Origin: JACJXF01 sp964349045
Lineage (GTDB): Bacteria; Bacteroidota; Bacteroidia; Bacteroidales; GCA-2748055
Assembly: GCA_964349045.1 (NCBI GenBank)
Contig: CAYGFI010000046.1
Span: 1 to 28,196 of the forward strand
Length of the DNA: 28,196 nucleotides
Reading direction: 5' to 3'
A program made the translations under genes and the position numbers. Under the pieces are notes generated by a model. The model ran no database searches and was not told where the DNA came from. It was given only the letters and a program-made list of their open reading frames with translations. Shown one piece after another: positions 18,392-25,265 of the stretch; within the stretch, counting starts at the first letter, position 1, and every line of letters starts with the position of its first letter.

Positions 18392-20607
18392 CGTTTTATA
18401 CTAATCTTCCTGTTTTTATCCGATACTTCAATAAAAGCTATTCCTTCAGCATCAATATTAATCAGAAATTCCCTGAAATTTATTTTTCTCTTCATGAAGA
18501 AATTCGTCATTTCCGATTTCAAACGGATTTCTGTGGGAGTAACCGGATCATCAATTTTTTCATATGTAATGGAAAACTCCGATTTTATAAATGATACAAA
18601 AGGACTTATAAAATCATAAAACCATAAAATGCTTTTAGGATAGGTCAGGTAAAGTGGAAATTGATCAATAATTTTAAGATCCTGGTAAAATCCCTTTTGC
18701 AATTTGAAAAGAGCCTGGAAGAAAAAAAACAGTTGGCTTTTTTTATCTCCCTCGAAATAAGTAAAATAGAACAGGTTTTTATCGTTTTCAAAAAAAGCCT
18801 TCGCGCCGGTCTGTCTGCATGAAATGAGCGATTGGTTATATTCGTTAACTTTTACCTCCCATGAAACCTTCTGTGTTTTCAAAGCATCCGAAGCCTCATA
18901 TTCAAGTACCTGTCCGGGAATGAAATTAAAAGCCGCAAACAGCAAATCCGTTGATTCGATGTTTGAGACCTGCTGATCAATTTTCGGTTTTGAATGGGTC
19001 AGCAGATGGTATTGTTCTGCATCGTGTTCAATATAATTGCTCAGTGGATAATCCAATGTGCCCGAACCAATAAAGGGATATGACTGAAGCTGGAAATGCA
19101 GGTGTGGATAGGGAGACCGGCCAGAATTACCGCAATGGGCAATGATCTGTCCGTATTTGACTTCATCCCCCTTTTTAACTTTTAAAGTACCCTTTTTCAG
19201 GTGACACAGTTTGGAATACACCTCACTGTTGTGCTTTATGATTATTGTGTTTCCCCAGTTATCTTTCAGATTTGCCTGTCCAATGACATTGTCATCTATA
19301 CCCTCAAAAACAGCTTCAATAACTCCATCTTCCGGGGCAATTACGGGTTTGTTATAGCAAAAATAATTTTCAGGGAAATCCCCATCGTTTTTGAATTGCT
19401 TATCCTCATGGTTAACGATGATGAAATCCCAGGCATGCCTGTAGTTACCTTTGTGGGTATATTCTCCATCATGAGCCTGGGAAACTTTCCACGTTCCAAA
19501 AAAAGGAAGTTTTATCGGAGTGAATAGTTTGTACCGGAAACGTTCTTTATTATTCAGAAAGATGTAAAGATTTTTTTCGGGGGAGTTATGCTGAAAATAT
19601 ACTTCCGAGAGAGTATATGAATACTTTTCCCTGAATTTCAGTGTATACAAAAAGAGCAATACCACAAGGTTAAAGGGAAGAGCATAGATTGGCAGGCGGA
19701 ATTGCATAAATACCATATTCAGGCTAATGGTAATAATGGCAACAAACGGGATCAGCAAAATCATCCAGAGGTATGCACTTCGGGAAGGAATCAGGAAAAA
19801 GCCTCCCAGGGCGATGGATGATAGAATATAATTAAAACCGAAAAAGCTGTAATCATAGTTGGTAATCTCTGCTCCAATAAGCTTATAGAATCCGTAGGCA
19901 ATGAAAAATCCAATCAGGGAAAGGGAAAACGCAATCCGCGAAAAGAGCAATAATCCGATTGACAGAACAAATCCGGTTAAAACGCTGTATTGAAATAGAA
20001 TAGCGCTTAAGGAAATGAAATATGCCCGGATAACTGCGGGAATTTCAAGGTTATTAATAAAATCGTATGCATTAACAAGAGACTGTCCCCCTATTACATA
20101 AAGTTCATTAAGCATATAAATGCCTCTCTCATTTAAACCCAGGGCATGAAAACTTCCGGTAGCCATCATAAATGCCCAAAGGGCAAGGATAAAGGGAACA
20201 CTCAGGAAAGGGAGTCCGTATTTACCAATTACACCCTGGAGGGAAACTGATATGAAGAAAGTGAAAAGTGAAGCCAGGATAACAATAAACAACAAATACC
20301 AGGAAGGATCATAATATACTCCCAGGCCTAATCCAACCAGGAGACTGTTAAACCCCAGTAATCCCTTCTTTAAAACGCCCTTGTCGAAACCCAGAATTGC
20401 ACCTGTTACTGCGCTTGCCAGGACAGAAATCAATCCGAAAGCGCCGGTGTAAAAATCAAAAAATGTAACCAACATAATCAACAGGGCAAAGGCCCTGTGT
20501 GTGGAAAAGAATATCTGGGAGTAGCTGTTTACAACAATTTGCAAAAAGTCACCCAATGCCGAGGTATTTACAGAGGTAAAAGGGTTAATTTGTCCGGTTA
20601 ATTTCAT
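18388..20607 (-). CDS. urea-transporter-like membrane protein fused to M23 (LytM) metallopeptidase
   Basis: The 739-residue protein has two recognisable halves. Residues about 20-330 are polytopic and carry the duplicated motifs of the urea transporter (UT) family: GFNSLLVGLGLG and GFNYILSSIALGG, and LPFLSVPFILALW and LPIYALPFNLVVLL, one per pseudo-symmetric half. Residues about 350-540 are an M23 peptidase domain with the zinc-binding pattern HKGNYRHAWDF (His385 or His391, and Asp394), strands VIAPEDGVIEAV, GNTIIIKH and VKKGDEVKYGQIIAHCGNSG, and the terminal HLHF (His502, His504). The last ~180 residues are beta-rich and unassigned. If the active site faces the periplasm it could cut peptidoglycan or peptides while the membrane part moves a small solute. 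Lipid-metal geometry cannot be checked here. It begins the three-gene unit with the TPR/barrel proteins (ATGA overlap). Confidence 0.82.
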   Translation of the reverse strand: MKLTGQINPFTSVNTSALGDFLQIVVNSYSQIFFSTHRAFALLIMLVTFFDFYTGAFGLISVLASAVTGAILGFDKGVLKKGLLGFNSLLVGLGLGVYYDPSWYLLFIVILASLFTFFISVSLQGVIGKYGLPFLSVPFILALWAFMMATGSFHALGLNERGIYMLNELYVIGGQSLVNAYDFINNLEIPAVIRAYFISLSAILFQYSVLTGFVLSIGLLLFSRIAFSLSLIGFFIAYGFYKLIGAEITNYDYSFFGFNYILSSIALGGFFLIPSRSAYLWMILLIPFVAIITISLNMVFMQFRLPIYALPFNLVVLLFLYTLKFREKYSYTLSEVYFQHNSPEKNLYIFLNNKERFRYKLFTPIKLPFFGTWKVSQAHDGEYTHKGNYRHAWDFIIVNHEDKQFKNDGDFPENYFCYNKPVIAPEDGVIEAVFEGIDDNVIGQANLKDNWGNTIIIKHNSEVYSKLCHLKKGTLKVKKGDEVKYGQIIAHCGNSGRSPYPHLHFQLQSYPFIGSGTLDYPLSNYIEHDAEQYHLLTHSKPKIDQQVSNIESTDLLFAAFNFIPGQVLEYEASDALKTQKVSWEVKVNEYNQSLISCRQTGAKAFFENDKNLFYFTYFEGDKKSQLFFFFQALFKLQKGFYQDLKIIDQFPLYLTYPKSILWFYDFISPFVSFIKSEFSITYEKIDDPVTPTEIRLKSEMTNFFMKRKINFREFLINIDAEGIAFIEVSDKNRKISIKR

Positions 20608-20866
20608 CCGTATAAAAAATTATTTTCAATGGTCGGATAGCCTGTCCCGCCTTGGCGGGAGAACCCACATAAAGAGCTTTTAAACATTTGTGTATGTATT
20701 TCCCGAAACTTGTGGGTTTAATTTAAAGTAGAATATTTCTTTTTATACCATAATTTAAGTTCTGGCTCAACCCATGCAGGGGCTGATTCCTGTCGTTTTT
20801 CCCATGGGTTTCATCCACGCTTATTATTCCTGAACCCTTTCAGTGGTTGAACCCGTCGATATAGAA
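20608..20866 (-). other. structured spacer between the PLP-enzyme gene and the transporter-peptidase gene
   Basis: No gene is seen in this 259-bp gap. It is dense in complementary AACCC/GGGTT elements. AACCCATG (20769-20776) pairs with CATGGGTT (20803-20810), with an inner CAGG/CCTG (20777-20780, 20789-20792). AACCCACA (20662-20669) pairs with TGTGGGTT (20711-20718). TGAACCC is repeated directly at 20831 and 20848. Because the arms share AACCC/GGGTT, alternative pairings are possible, as in attenuators or leader RNAs. Confidence 0.5.
20645..20660 (-). other. GC-rich hairpin before the transporter-peptidase gene
   Basis: TCCCGC, a four-base loop and GCGGGA form a compact stem 38 nt before the start codon of the UT-M23 gene. 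There is no U-run, so it is not a clear terminator. It may belong to the structured leader described for this spacer. Confidence 0.45.
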
Positions 20867-22225
20867 TTACAGTTTTGCATCTTTTAAATGCTCCGGAACA
20901 CGATCCATTGCATTCATCGTTTCGTGGTTTTCATTTTCCCTGATAATATGAGATTTCCCCTTTAAGTCAATCATAACCACTTTAGGACGATAGGTAATAA
21001 ACTGCATCCATTGCGTCATATTATACGCCCCTACTCTTTTTATGACCACCTGGTCTCCTTTTTCCAAAACAGGAAACTGAACGGCAGCCCTTATAACATC
21101 GATGTTCATGCACAGAGGGCCATAAATTGTGGTGTCTTCGGTGTCGCGTTGTCTGATACCTGAAGGAACAATATGATGTTCGTACCAGAAGGACGTGAAC
21201 AAATTGTTTACTCCAATATCAATAATAAGCGAGCGTCGACCGTCTACCAGTCTTTTGTTTGCCAGCACGGTACCAAGGATATAACCGGCGTCATCTATCA
21301 GGGCACGGCCGGTTTCAAGGAAAAGCGCCGGCATATTCTCGTACTGAATATCAGAGTTATTAAGGGCTGAGGTTATTGCTTCGGCATAATCATCAAAGGA
21401 GGGACATGTATCGCTACCCGGAAGGTACGCACCTTTCAGTGTGTTTTTAGATGCAAACCCTCCCCCGAGATCAATGTATTTAATATTGTGTTTGTATTTC
21501 AGCTGAATACGAACGACCAGTGCAGCTAATTTTGATGTTGCAACCGAATAGGCAACCGGGGTCATAATATAGGTTCCAATGTGGGTATGCAAACCAACGA
21601 GCTCCATGTTTAAATCGGGCATTATTTTGTTTATTGCAGTCCAGGCTTCCCCGTTTTCATAATTAAAACCGAAGCGATCCCACTGGGGATAAATGCCTGT
21701 ATCCATATTGATCCTGATTGCTACCTTGGCAACTTTACCAAGAGCCGGAGCTATTCTCATGATTTCATAAAGTTCGTCGAAATGATCTATATGAATAAGC
21801 GAGCCGTTTTCGATGGCCATGGTCAGGTCTTCTTTTGATTTGTCGGGACCGTTAAAAATTATTTTACTGCCAGGAACCCCGTTAGCGATAGCTTTCGTGT
21901 ACTCAAAACCGGAAACAACCTCTGCCCAGGATCCTTCCTGGTGAAATACCTTGCAAACCGCATTCAGGTAATTCGTTTTATAGGACCATGCGAACTGTAC
22001 CTTCGGATACCTGGTTTTGAATGCTGAAAAGGCTTCCTGGTATGTGTTTCGGATTGTTTTCTCTGATATTACAAACAGAGGTGAACCATATTGTTCAAGG
22101 AGGTCCTGGACGGCATTATCATCGATATGACTTATGGGCTGAATATGTGTCCCCATACCAAATTTATCAGGCACACCGGCATTAATGCGGGTTATTACCG
22201 GCCTTTCAAATTTTAGTTTTTCCAT
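20867..22225 (-). CDS. fold-type III PLP-dependent decarboxylase-like enzyme (LysA/ODC superfamily)
   Basis: The 452-residue cytosolic enzyme has the TIM-barrel plus beta-domain layout of diaminopimelate and ornithine decarboxylases. Visible elements are: YKTNYLNAV with the PLP-binding Lys83, GLHTHIGTYI with the stacking His, the phosphate-binding DLGGGFA, ETGRALIDDAG, the active-site Cys372 in GPLCMNID, and GAYNMTQW with the conserved Tyr. In true diaminopimelate decarboxylase the last Cys motif reads CESGD; here it is CMNID, so the substrate-selecting Glu is missing and the substrate probably differs. The gene starts 10 nt after the T9SS-protein gene and shares an operon with ATP-grasp and PqqD-like genes. 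It could produce an amine or decarboxylated amino acid for the ligase. Lysine biosynthesis is unlikely but not excluded. Confidence 0.85.
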   Translation of the reverse strand: MEKLKFERPVITRINAGVPDKFGMGTHIQPISHIDDNAVQDLLEQYGSPLFVISEKTIRNTYQEAFSAFKTRYPKVQFAWSYKTNYLNAVCKVFHQEGSWAEVVSGFEYTKAIANGVPGSKIIFNGPDKSKEDLTMAIENGSLIHIDHFDELYEIMRIAPALGKVAKVAIRINMDTGIYPQWDRFGFNYENGEAWTAINKIMPDLNMELVGLHTHIGTYIMTPVAYSVATSKLAALVVRIQLKYKHNIKYIDLGGGFASKNTLKGAYLPGSDTCPSFDDYAEAITSALNNSDIQYENMPALFLETGRALIDDAGYILGTVLANKRLVDGRRSLIIDIGVNNLFTSFWYEHHIVPSGIRQRDTEDTTIYGPLCMNIDVIRAAVQFPVLEKGDQVVIKRVGAYNMTQWMQFITYRPKVVMIDLKGKSHIIRENENHETMNAMDRVPEHLKDAKL

Positions 22226-22235
22226 TATACTATAT

Positions 22236-23018
22236 TTAACGGATGATTATTTTATCTGAATGTATCATCTTATTTCCTTCGTTTATTGAGTAGAGGTATG
22301 TACCGGAAGTAAGTCTTCCGGTTGAAATGCTCTGTTCCTGGCCCTTGCTGACCGGCAAGGTAAGCACCTTTAGGCCATCAATGGTGAAAAGGGTAAAATC
22401 CCCTTTAAAGTTTTCAGGCAGGTTGTTTGTACTTATGATAATATGGTCCTTTGCCGGATTTGGGAATACTATGGGATTTTCAAACCTGGAATAACCAATA
22501 ATATCAGAACTACCTCCAAGGGAATAAACTCTGGTGGTCACATCATAATATCCCAGGGGATTGTAGATGTAGGTATATATCAGAAGCTTATTATCATCGC
22601 TTACATGACTAACTTCTGCCCAACCTCCATCCGCCAGGGTCAGTAACGAGCTTCCATTCTCATTTACTACTCCCAGTCCGTACTGATAATAATAACCGAC
22701 TTCTGTAGTAATGTACTTCTGGTACATGTAAAGCAATTCAATTAAATCATCGGTATTAAAAAGGTTTTTAGTGACAAATTTAATGTCGGAGAGGTAGTAT
22801 CCGTCAGGAACAGCAAGGCTAATTGTTTTTTGCAAAACATGAGAAGTGTTATAGATCCGGCATTGCTTCTGAGGAACATCCATAAGGAAATATACATACT
22901 CATCATTATTTACCTCACTTACAGAGGCAGAGTAGGAATAAGAGTTTTCCAGAGTAATCTGGGGAAATGCCAGCAATAGATTGAATGATAGAATACTCGA
23001 TATTAAAAGCGCTTTCAT
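22236..23018 (-). CDS. small exported protein with T9SS type A sorting domain
   Basis: This 260-residue protein begins with a signal peptide (about 1-20, LLLAFPQ). The middle is a Tyr-rich beta-strand region (for example YVYFLMDVP, ITTEVGYYYQYGLGVV, LLIYTYIYNPLGYYDVTTRVYSLGG) that I do not recognise. The end, about 183-260, is a typical Por-secretion sorting domain: VFPNPAKDHIII, then TIDGLKVLTLPV, STGRLTSGTYLYSI and a closing KIIIR. It should cross the outer membrane through the type IX system. Its ATG overlaps the ATP-grasp stop (ATGA) and it is followed 10 nt later by the PLP enzyme. Placing a secreted protein inside a cytosolic biosynthetic operon is unusual and suggests it is either the substrate or the carrier of the product. 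That is inference. Confidence 0.82.
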   Translation of the reverse strand: MKALLISSILSFNLLLAFPQITLENSYSYSASVSEVNNDEYVYFLMDVPQKQCRIYNTSHVLQKTISLAVPDGYYLSDIKFVTKNLFNTDDLIELLYMYQKYITTEVGYYYQYGLGVVNENGSSLLTLADGGWAEVSHVSDDNKLLIYTYIYNPLGYYDVTTRVYSLGGSSDIIGYSRFENPIVFPNPAKDHIIISTNNLPENFKGDFTLFTIDGLKVLTLPVSKGQEQSISTGRLTSGTYLYSINEGNKMIHSDKIIIR

Positions 23019-24082
23019 GGTTGAATTTTATATTTTTCGATTTCACCAAATATTGATAATTGTTCAAATTCCTGAATATCTCCTAATAGGTCCCATGAAT
23101 AACGGATAAACATTTTCCCAACCTGGTAAGTTTTGTAAGGTTGAACCGTTTTACCCATTGCAAGTTTCACAAGAGCTTCAGGGATATTCTGACCCGCTCC
23201 TACTGCAAGGTAAACCCATGCAGGGATACGCGGATTTATCTCAATCATGTAATAATCTCCAGTGCTGGTTTTAATCATCTCCAGCTCCATCCCTCCCCTC
23301 CATTTTGTCTTTGCAATCAAATCCGTTGTAATCCTGATCATTTCCTTGTCGCTTAAGGTTATTCCGCTCCAGGCTTTACCCTTATCTGTAATAAACTGTT
23401 TTCTCATGGGTACCGCTGCAATAGTATTACCCAGTCCATCTCCCAACGCAACTACATTTACTTCAGTTCCTTTAATAAACTCCTGTATTATTACAGGTAG
23501 TCCCCATTTAGCGCTTATTTTATTATAATGATTTATAACCTGATCAGAGTTGTAGGCAATATAAGCATCATAAAATTTACCCTTAACCAGGAGGGGATAT
23601 TCAAATTCGTCTTCCAGCTTTTTTATATCACCTAAACTTGCAATGGTCTTCCCTTTGGGAACTTTAATACCATATTTCTCTCCAAATTTTTCAAGGTTCG
23701 CTTTATGGCGTTCCTCGAACTGTTCGAAAGTTGGCAGAAAGGTTGCAATGCCCAGTTCCTGGAGCTTTGTCTGAGATTTCATAAAGGTGTAAAGCTCGGC
23801 ATCCAGGTTGGGAATTATCAGATGTATCGGGTCTTTTTTATGTATCTCAATAATCCGCTCCATATAAGCTTCAGTACCTGCTGAAGGATAAGGAATCATA
23901 TATGTTTTATGAATCATACCCGGCATGTATATCCCCGGTTCAAGATTTTCATAGGCAAGCCCTATAATGTGCGCATCAATTTCCTTTGACTCGAGTATAC
24001 CCCTTATAACCGGAATACCAGGACCGGGATTATCAGTATTGTTTAAGCCCGTAACAGCAATTGTCAATTTCATTTTTTCCAT
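23015..24082 (-). CDS. ATP-grasp carboxylate-amine/thiol ligase family protein
   Basis: The 355-residue protein starts at ATG 24082, one base after the PqqD-like stop; an in-frame ATG at 24073 is possible, and a TTG further upstream is rejected. The N-terminus (KLTIAVTGLNN, GPGIPVIRGIL) is a Rossmann-like pre-ATP-grasp domain. Then come the ATP-binding strands YPLLVKGKFYDAYIA and LPVIIQEFIKGTEVNVVAL, the Mg-binding GGMELEMIKT and EINPRIPAWV (Glu281, Asn283). The family joins a carboxylate, via acyl-phosphate, to an amine or thiol. The layout is closer to carbamoyl-phosphate-synthase/PylC-like ligases than to microviridin (MvdD) ligases. Context with a PqqD-like protein suggests a peptide or protein substrate, and with a PLP decarboxylase an amino-acid-derived one. 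The substrate is unknown. Confidence 0.85.
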   Translation of the reverse strand: MEKMKLTIAVTGLNNTDNPGPGIPVIRGILESKEIDAHIIGLAYENLEPGIYMPGMIHKTYMIPYPSAGTEAYMERIIEIHKKDPIHLIIPNLDAELYTFMKSQTKLQELGIATFLPTFEQFEERHKANLEKFGEKYGIKVPKGKTIASLGDIKKLEDEFEYPLLVKGKFYDAYIAYNSDQVINHYNKISAKWGLPVIIQEFIKGTEVNVVALGDGLGNTIAAVPMRKQFITDKGKAWSGITLSDKEMIRITTDLIAKTKWRGGMELEMIKTSTGDYYMIEINPRIPAWVYLAVGAGQNIPEALVKLAMGKTVQPYKTYQVGKMFIRYSWDLLGDIQEFEQLSIFGEIEKYKIQP

Positions 24083-24083
24083 G

Positions 24084-24338
24084 TTAATCTTCCTCTTTTT
24101 CAATTAGATTAAACTGTCTCAGCATCATCAGGAATTCATCCATATACCTCTGAAAAACATGAGCCTCAATCTCGAACTTCTCCAAAACGGTCTTTTCAAT
24201 TTCTTTCTTATTCTTATCTTCTGCCAGCAGCTTGAAAATCAATTTACCGGTTTTGTTAAGATTAAAGGATTCACCGGTATTGGGATCAAATAAAAAACCG
24301 GTTTCGCTAACCGCAATGTCTTTCTTAATTTTTATCAT
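24084..24338 (-). CDS. PqqD-family small protein
   Basis: I take ATG 24338 as the start, giving 84 residues; the frame extends upstream only through a TTG and noncoding-looking sequence. The pattern is typical of PqqD-like proteins: N-terminal strands (IKIKKDIAVSETGFLFDPN), then SFNLNKTGKLIFKLLAEDK, a helix-turn-helix-like stretch and the closing MDEFLMMLRQFNLIEKEED. PqqD domains bind leader peptides for RiPP enzymes (RiPP recognition element). It is the first gene of the operon, separated by a single base from the ATP-grasp gene, which hints at a complex. Some PqqD-like proteins in Bacteroidota have no peptide precursor nearby, and I found no short precursor gene here. Binding of a peptide or of the T9SS protein's N-terminus is speculation. 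Confidence 0.8.
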   Translation of the reverse strand: MIKIKKDIAVSETGFLFDPNTGESFNLNKTGKLIFKLLAEDKNKKEIEKTVLEKFEIEAHVFQRYMDEFLMMLRQFNLIEKEED

Positions 24339-24471
24339 AATAAAATGGTTTTTGCTGTTTAACGCTTTTCCATCAATACATAGTACCAATTGACAATGCA
24401 AATTTCAGAAAACATAAAATGTAAAGTGTTATAAGATTTTAAAATAATTGTGTAAAATTTTAAGAATTGGC

Positions 24472-24513
24472 AAAATTGCGGATTCCGGATTTACGATTGC
24501 CGATTTCAGATTT
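24472..24513 (-). repeat. degenerate tandem repeat of a 7-bp unit
   Basis: Six consecutive heptamers on the plus strand: AAAATTG, CGGATTC, CGGATTT, ACGATTG, CCGATTT, CAGATTT. Each keeps a central GATT (ATT in the first). The repeat lies in the 218-bp gap upstream of the PqqD-like gene and downstream of the AraC-type regulator gene. It may be a low-complexity relic or a cluster of binding sites. Confidence 0.55.
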
Positions 24514-24556
24514 AGGTCAGTGGAAGAAAGCATCACCTAAAAACCGTATTCCGCGC

Positions 24557-25126
24557 TTATTCATCCCGGTCACTTTCTTTATACTGTGAAACCGTCATTC
24601 CTGTAATGGCTTTAAACTGGTTCGAAAGGTACTGAACGCTTGAATAATCCATCATATAGGCAATTTCACTCAGCGTAAATTCCCCGTTGTCAATGAGATT
24701 TTTAATCCGCTCTATTTTCTGATTAATTACATACTTTTCCAGGGTTTGATGCTCGTGTTCAGAAAATACTTTGGAGAGGTACTGGTAACTTAAGCCAAGT
24801 TTTTCTACAATATAATCAGATTTGCGGACAATTGAATCAACATTGTTCATATGGTGAATCAATTCAATGACTGCAATTTTGACCTGATCAACAATACGAT
24901 CCTCCTTGCTATGAGACAATTCGAAACCATATCGGACCAGCATATTGTTTATGATTTCATGGGATACTATTTTTTCCGGATGAATGATGCAGGCTTTACC
25001 TAAAGATATTTCTCTTACAACTAAACCAAGTTCTTCAAATTTCTCTTTTAGTAAGAGTTTACAGTTGCTACAAACCATATTTTTAATATAAACTAGCTCA
25101 ATATGGTTATTCCTCTGGGTTTCCAT
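24557..25126 (-). CDS. AraC-family regulator with HMA-like CxxC N-terminal domain
   Basis: This 189-residue protein has two parts. Residues about 9-70 resemble a heavy-metal-associated fold: strand ELVYIKNMVCSNC with Cys19 and Cys22 in an MxCxxC pattern, a helix, then strands VREISLGKACII. Residues about 80-189 are an AraC-type DNA-binding domain: SDYIVEKLGLSYQYLSKVFSEHE, LSEIAYMMDYSSVQYLSNQFKAITGMTVSQYK. It is not a full-length sensor of sugars. The CxxC suggests response to a metal or to redox, but metal binding is not shown. It sits 218 bp upstream of the PqqD-like gene on the same strand and could control that operon; a separate transcription unit is equally possible. Confidence 0.82.
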   Translation of the reverse strand: METQRNNHIELVYIKNMVCSNCKLLLKEKFEELGLVVREISLGKACIIHPEKIVSHEIINNMLVRYGFELSHSKEDRIVDQVKIAVIELIHHMNNVDSIVRKSDYIVEKLGLSYQYLSKVFSEHEHQTLEKYVINQKIERIKNLIDNGEFTLSEIAYMMDYSSVQYLSNQFKAITGMTVSQYKESDRDE

Positions 25127-25265
25127 CTATATGACTAATTGGCTTCAATTAACTATTCGAATGAAAAGGTAGTCTAAATGCAATTTATAATATTTTATTG
25201 GATTCTAACCACGATTCATGCAACGTTCCAGTGCGAATTGATGTTTGAATTTCCTGTATTATCTA

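Noticed and set aside
24339..24556. Search for a short RiPP precursor gene upstream of the PqqD-like gene
   Set aside because: I saw no short frame with a plausible leader/core pattern; the gap holds only AT-rich sequence and the heptamer repeat.
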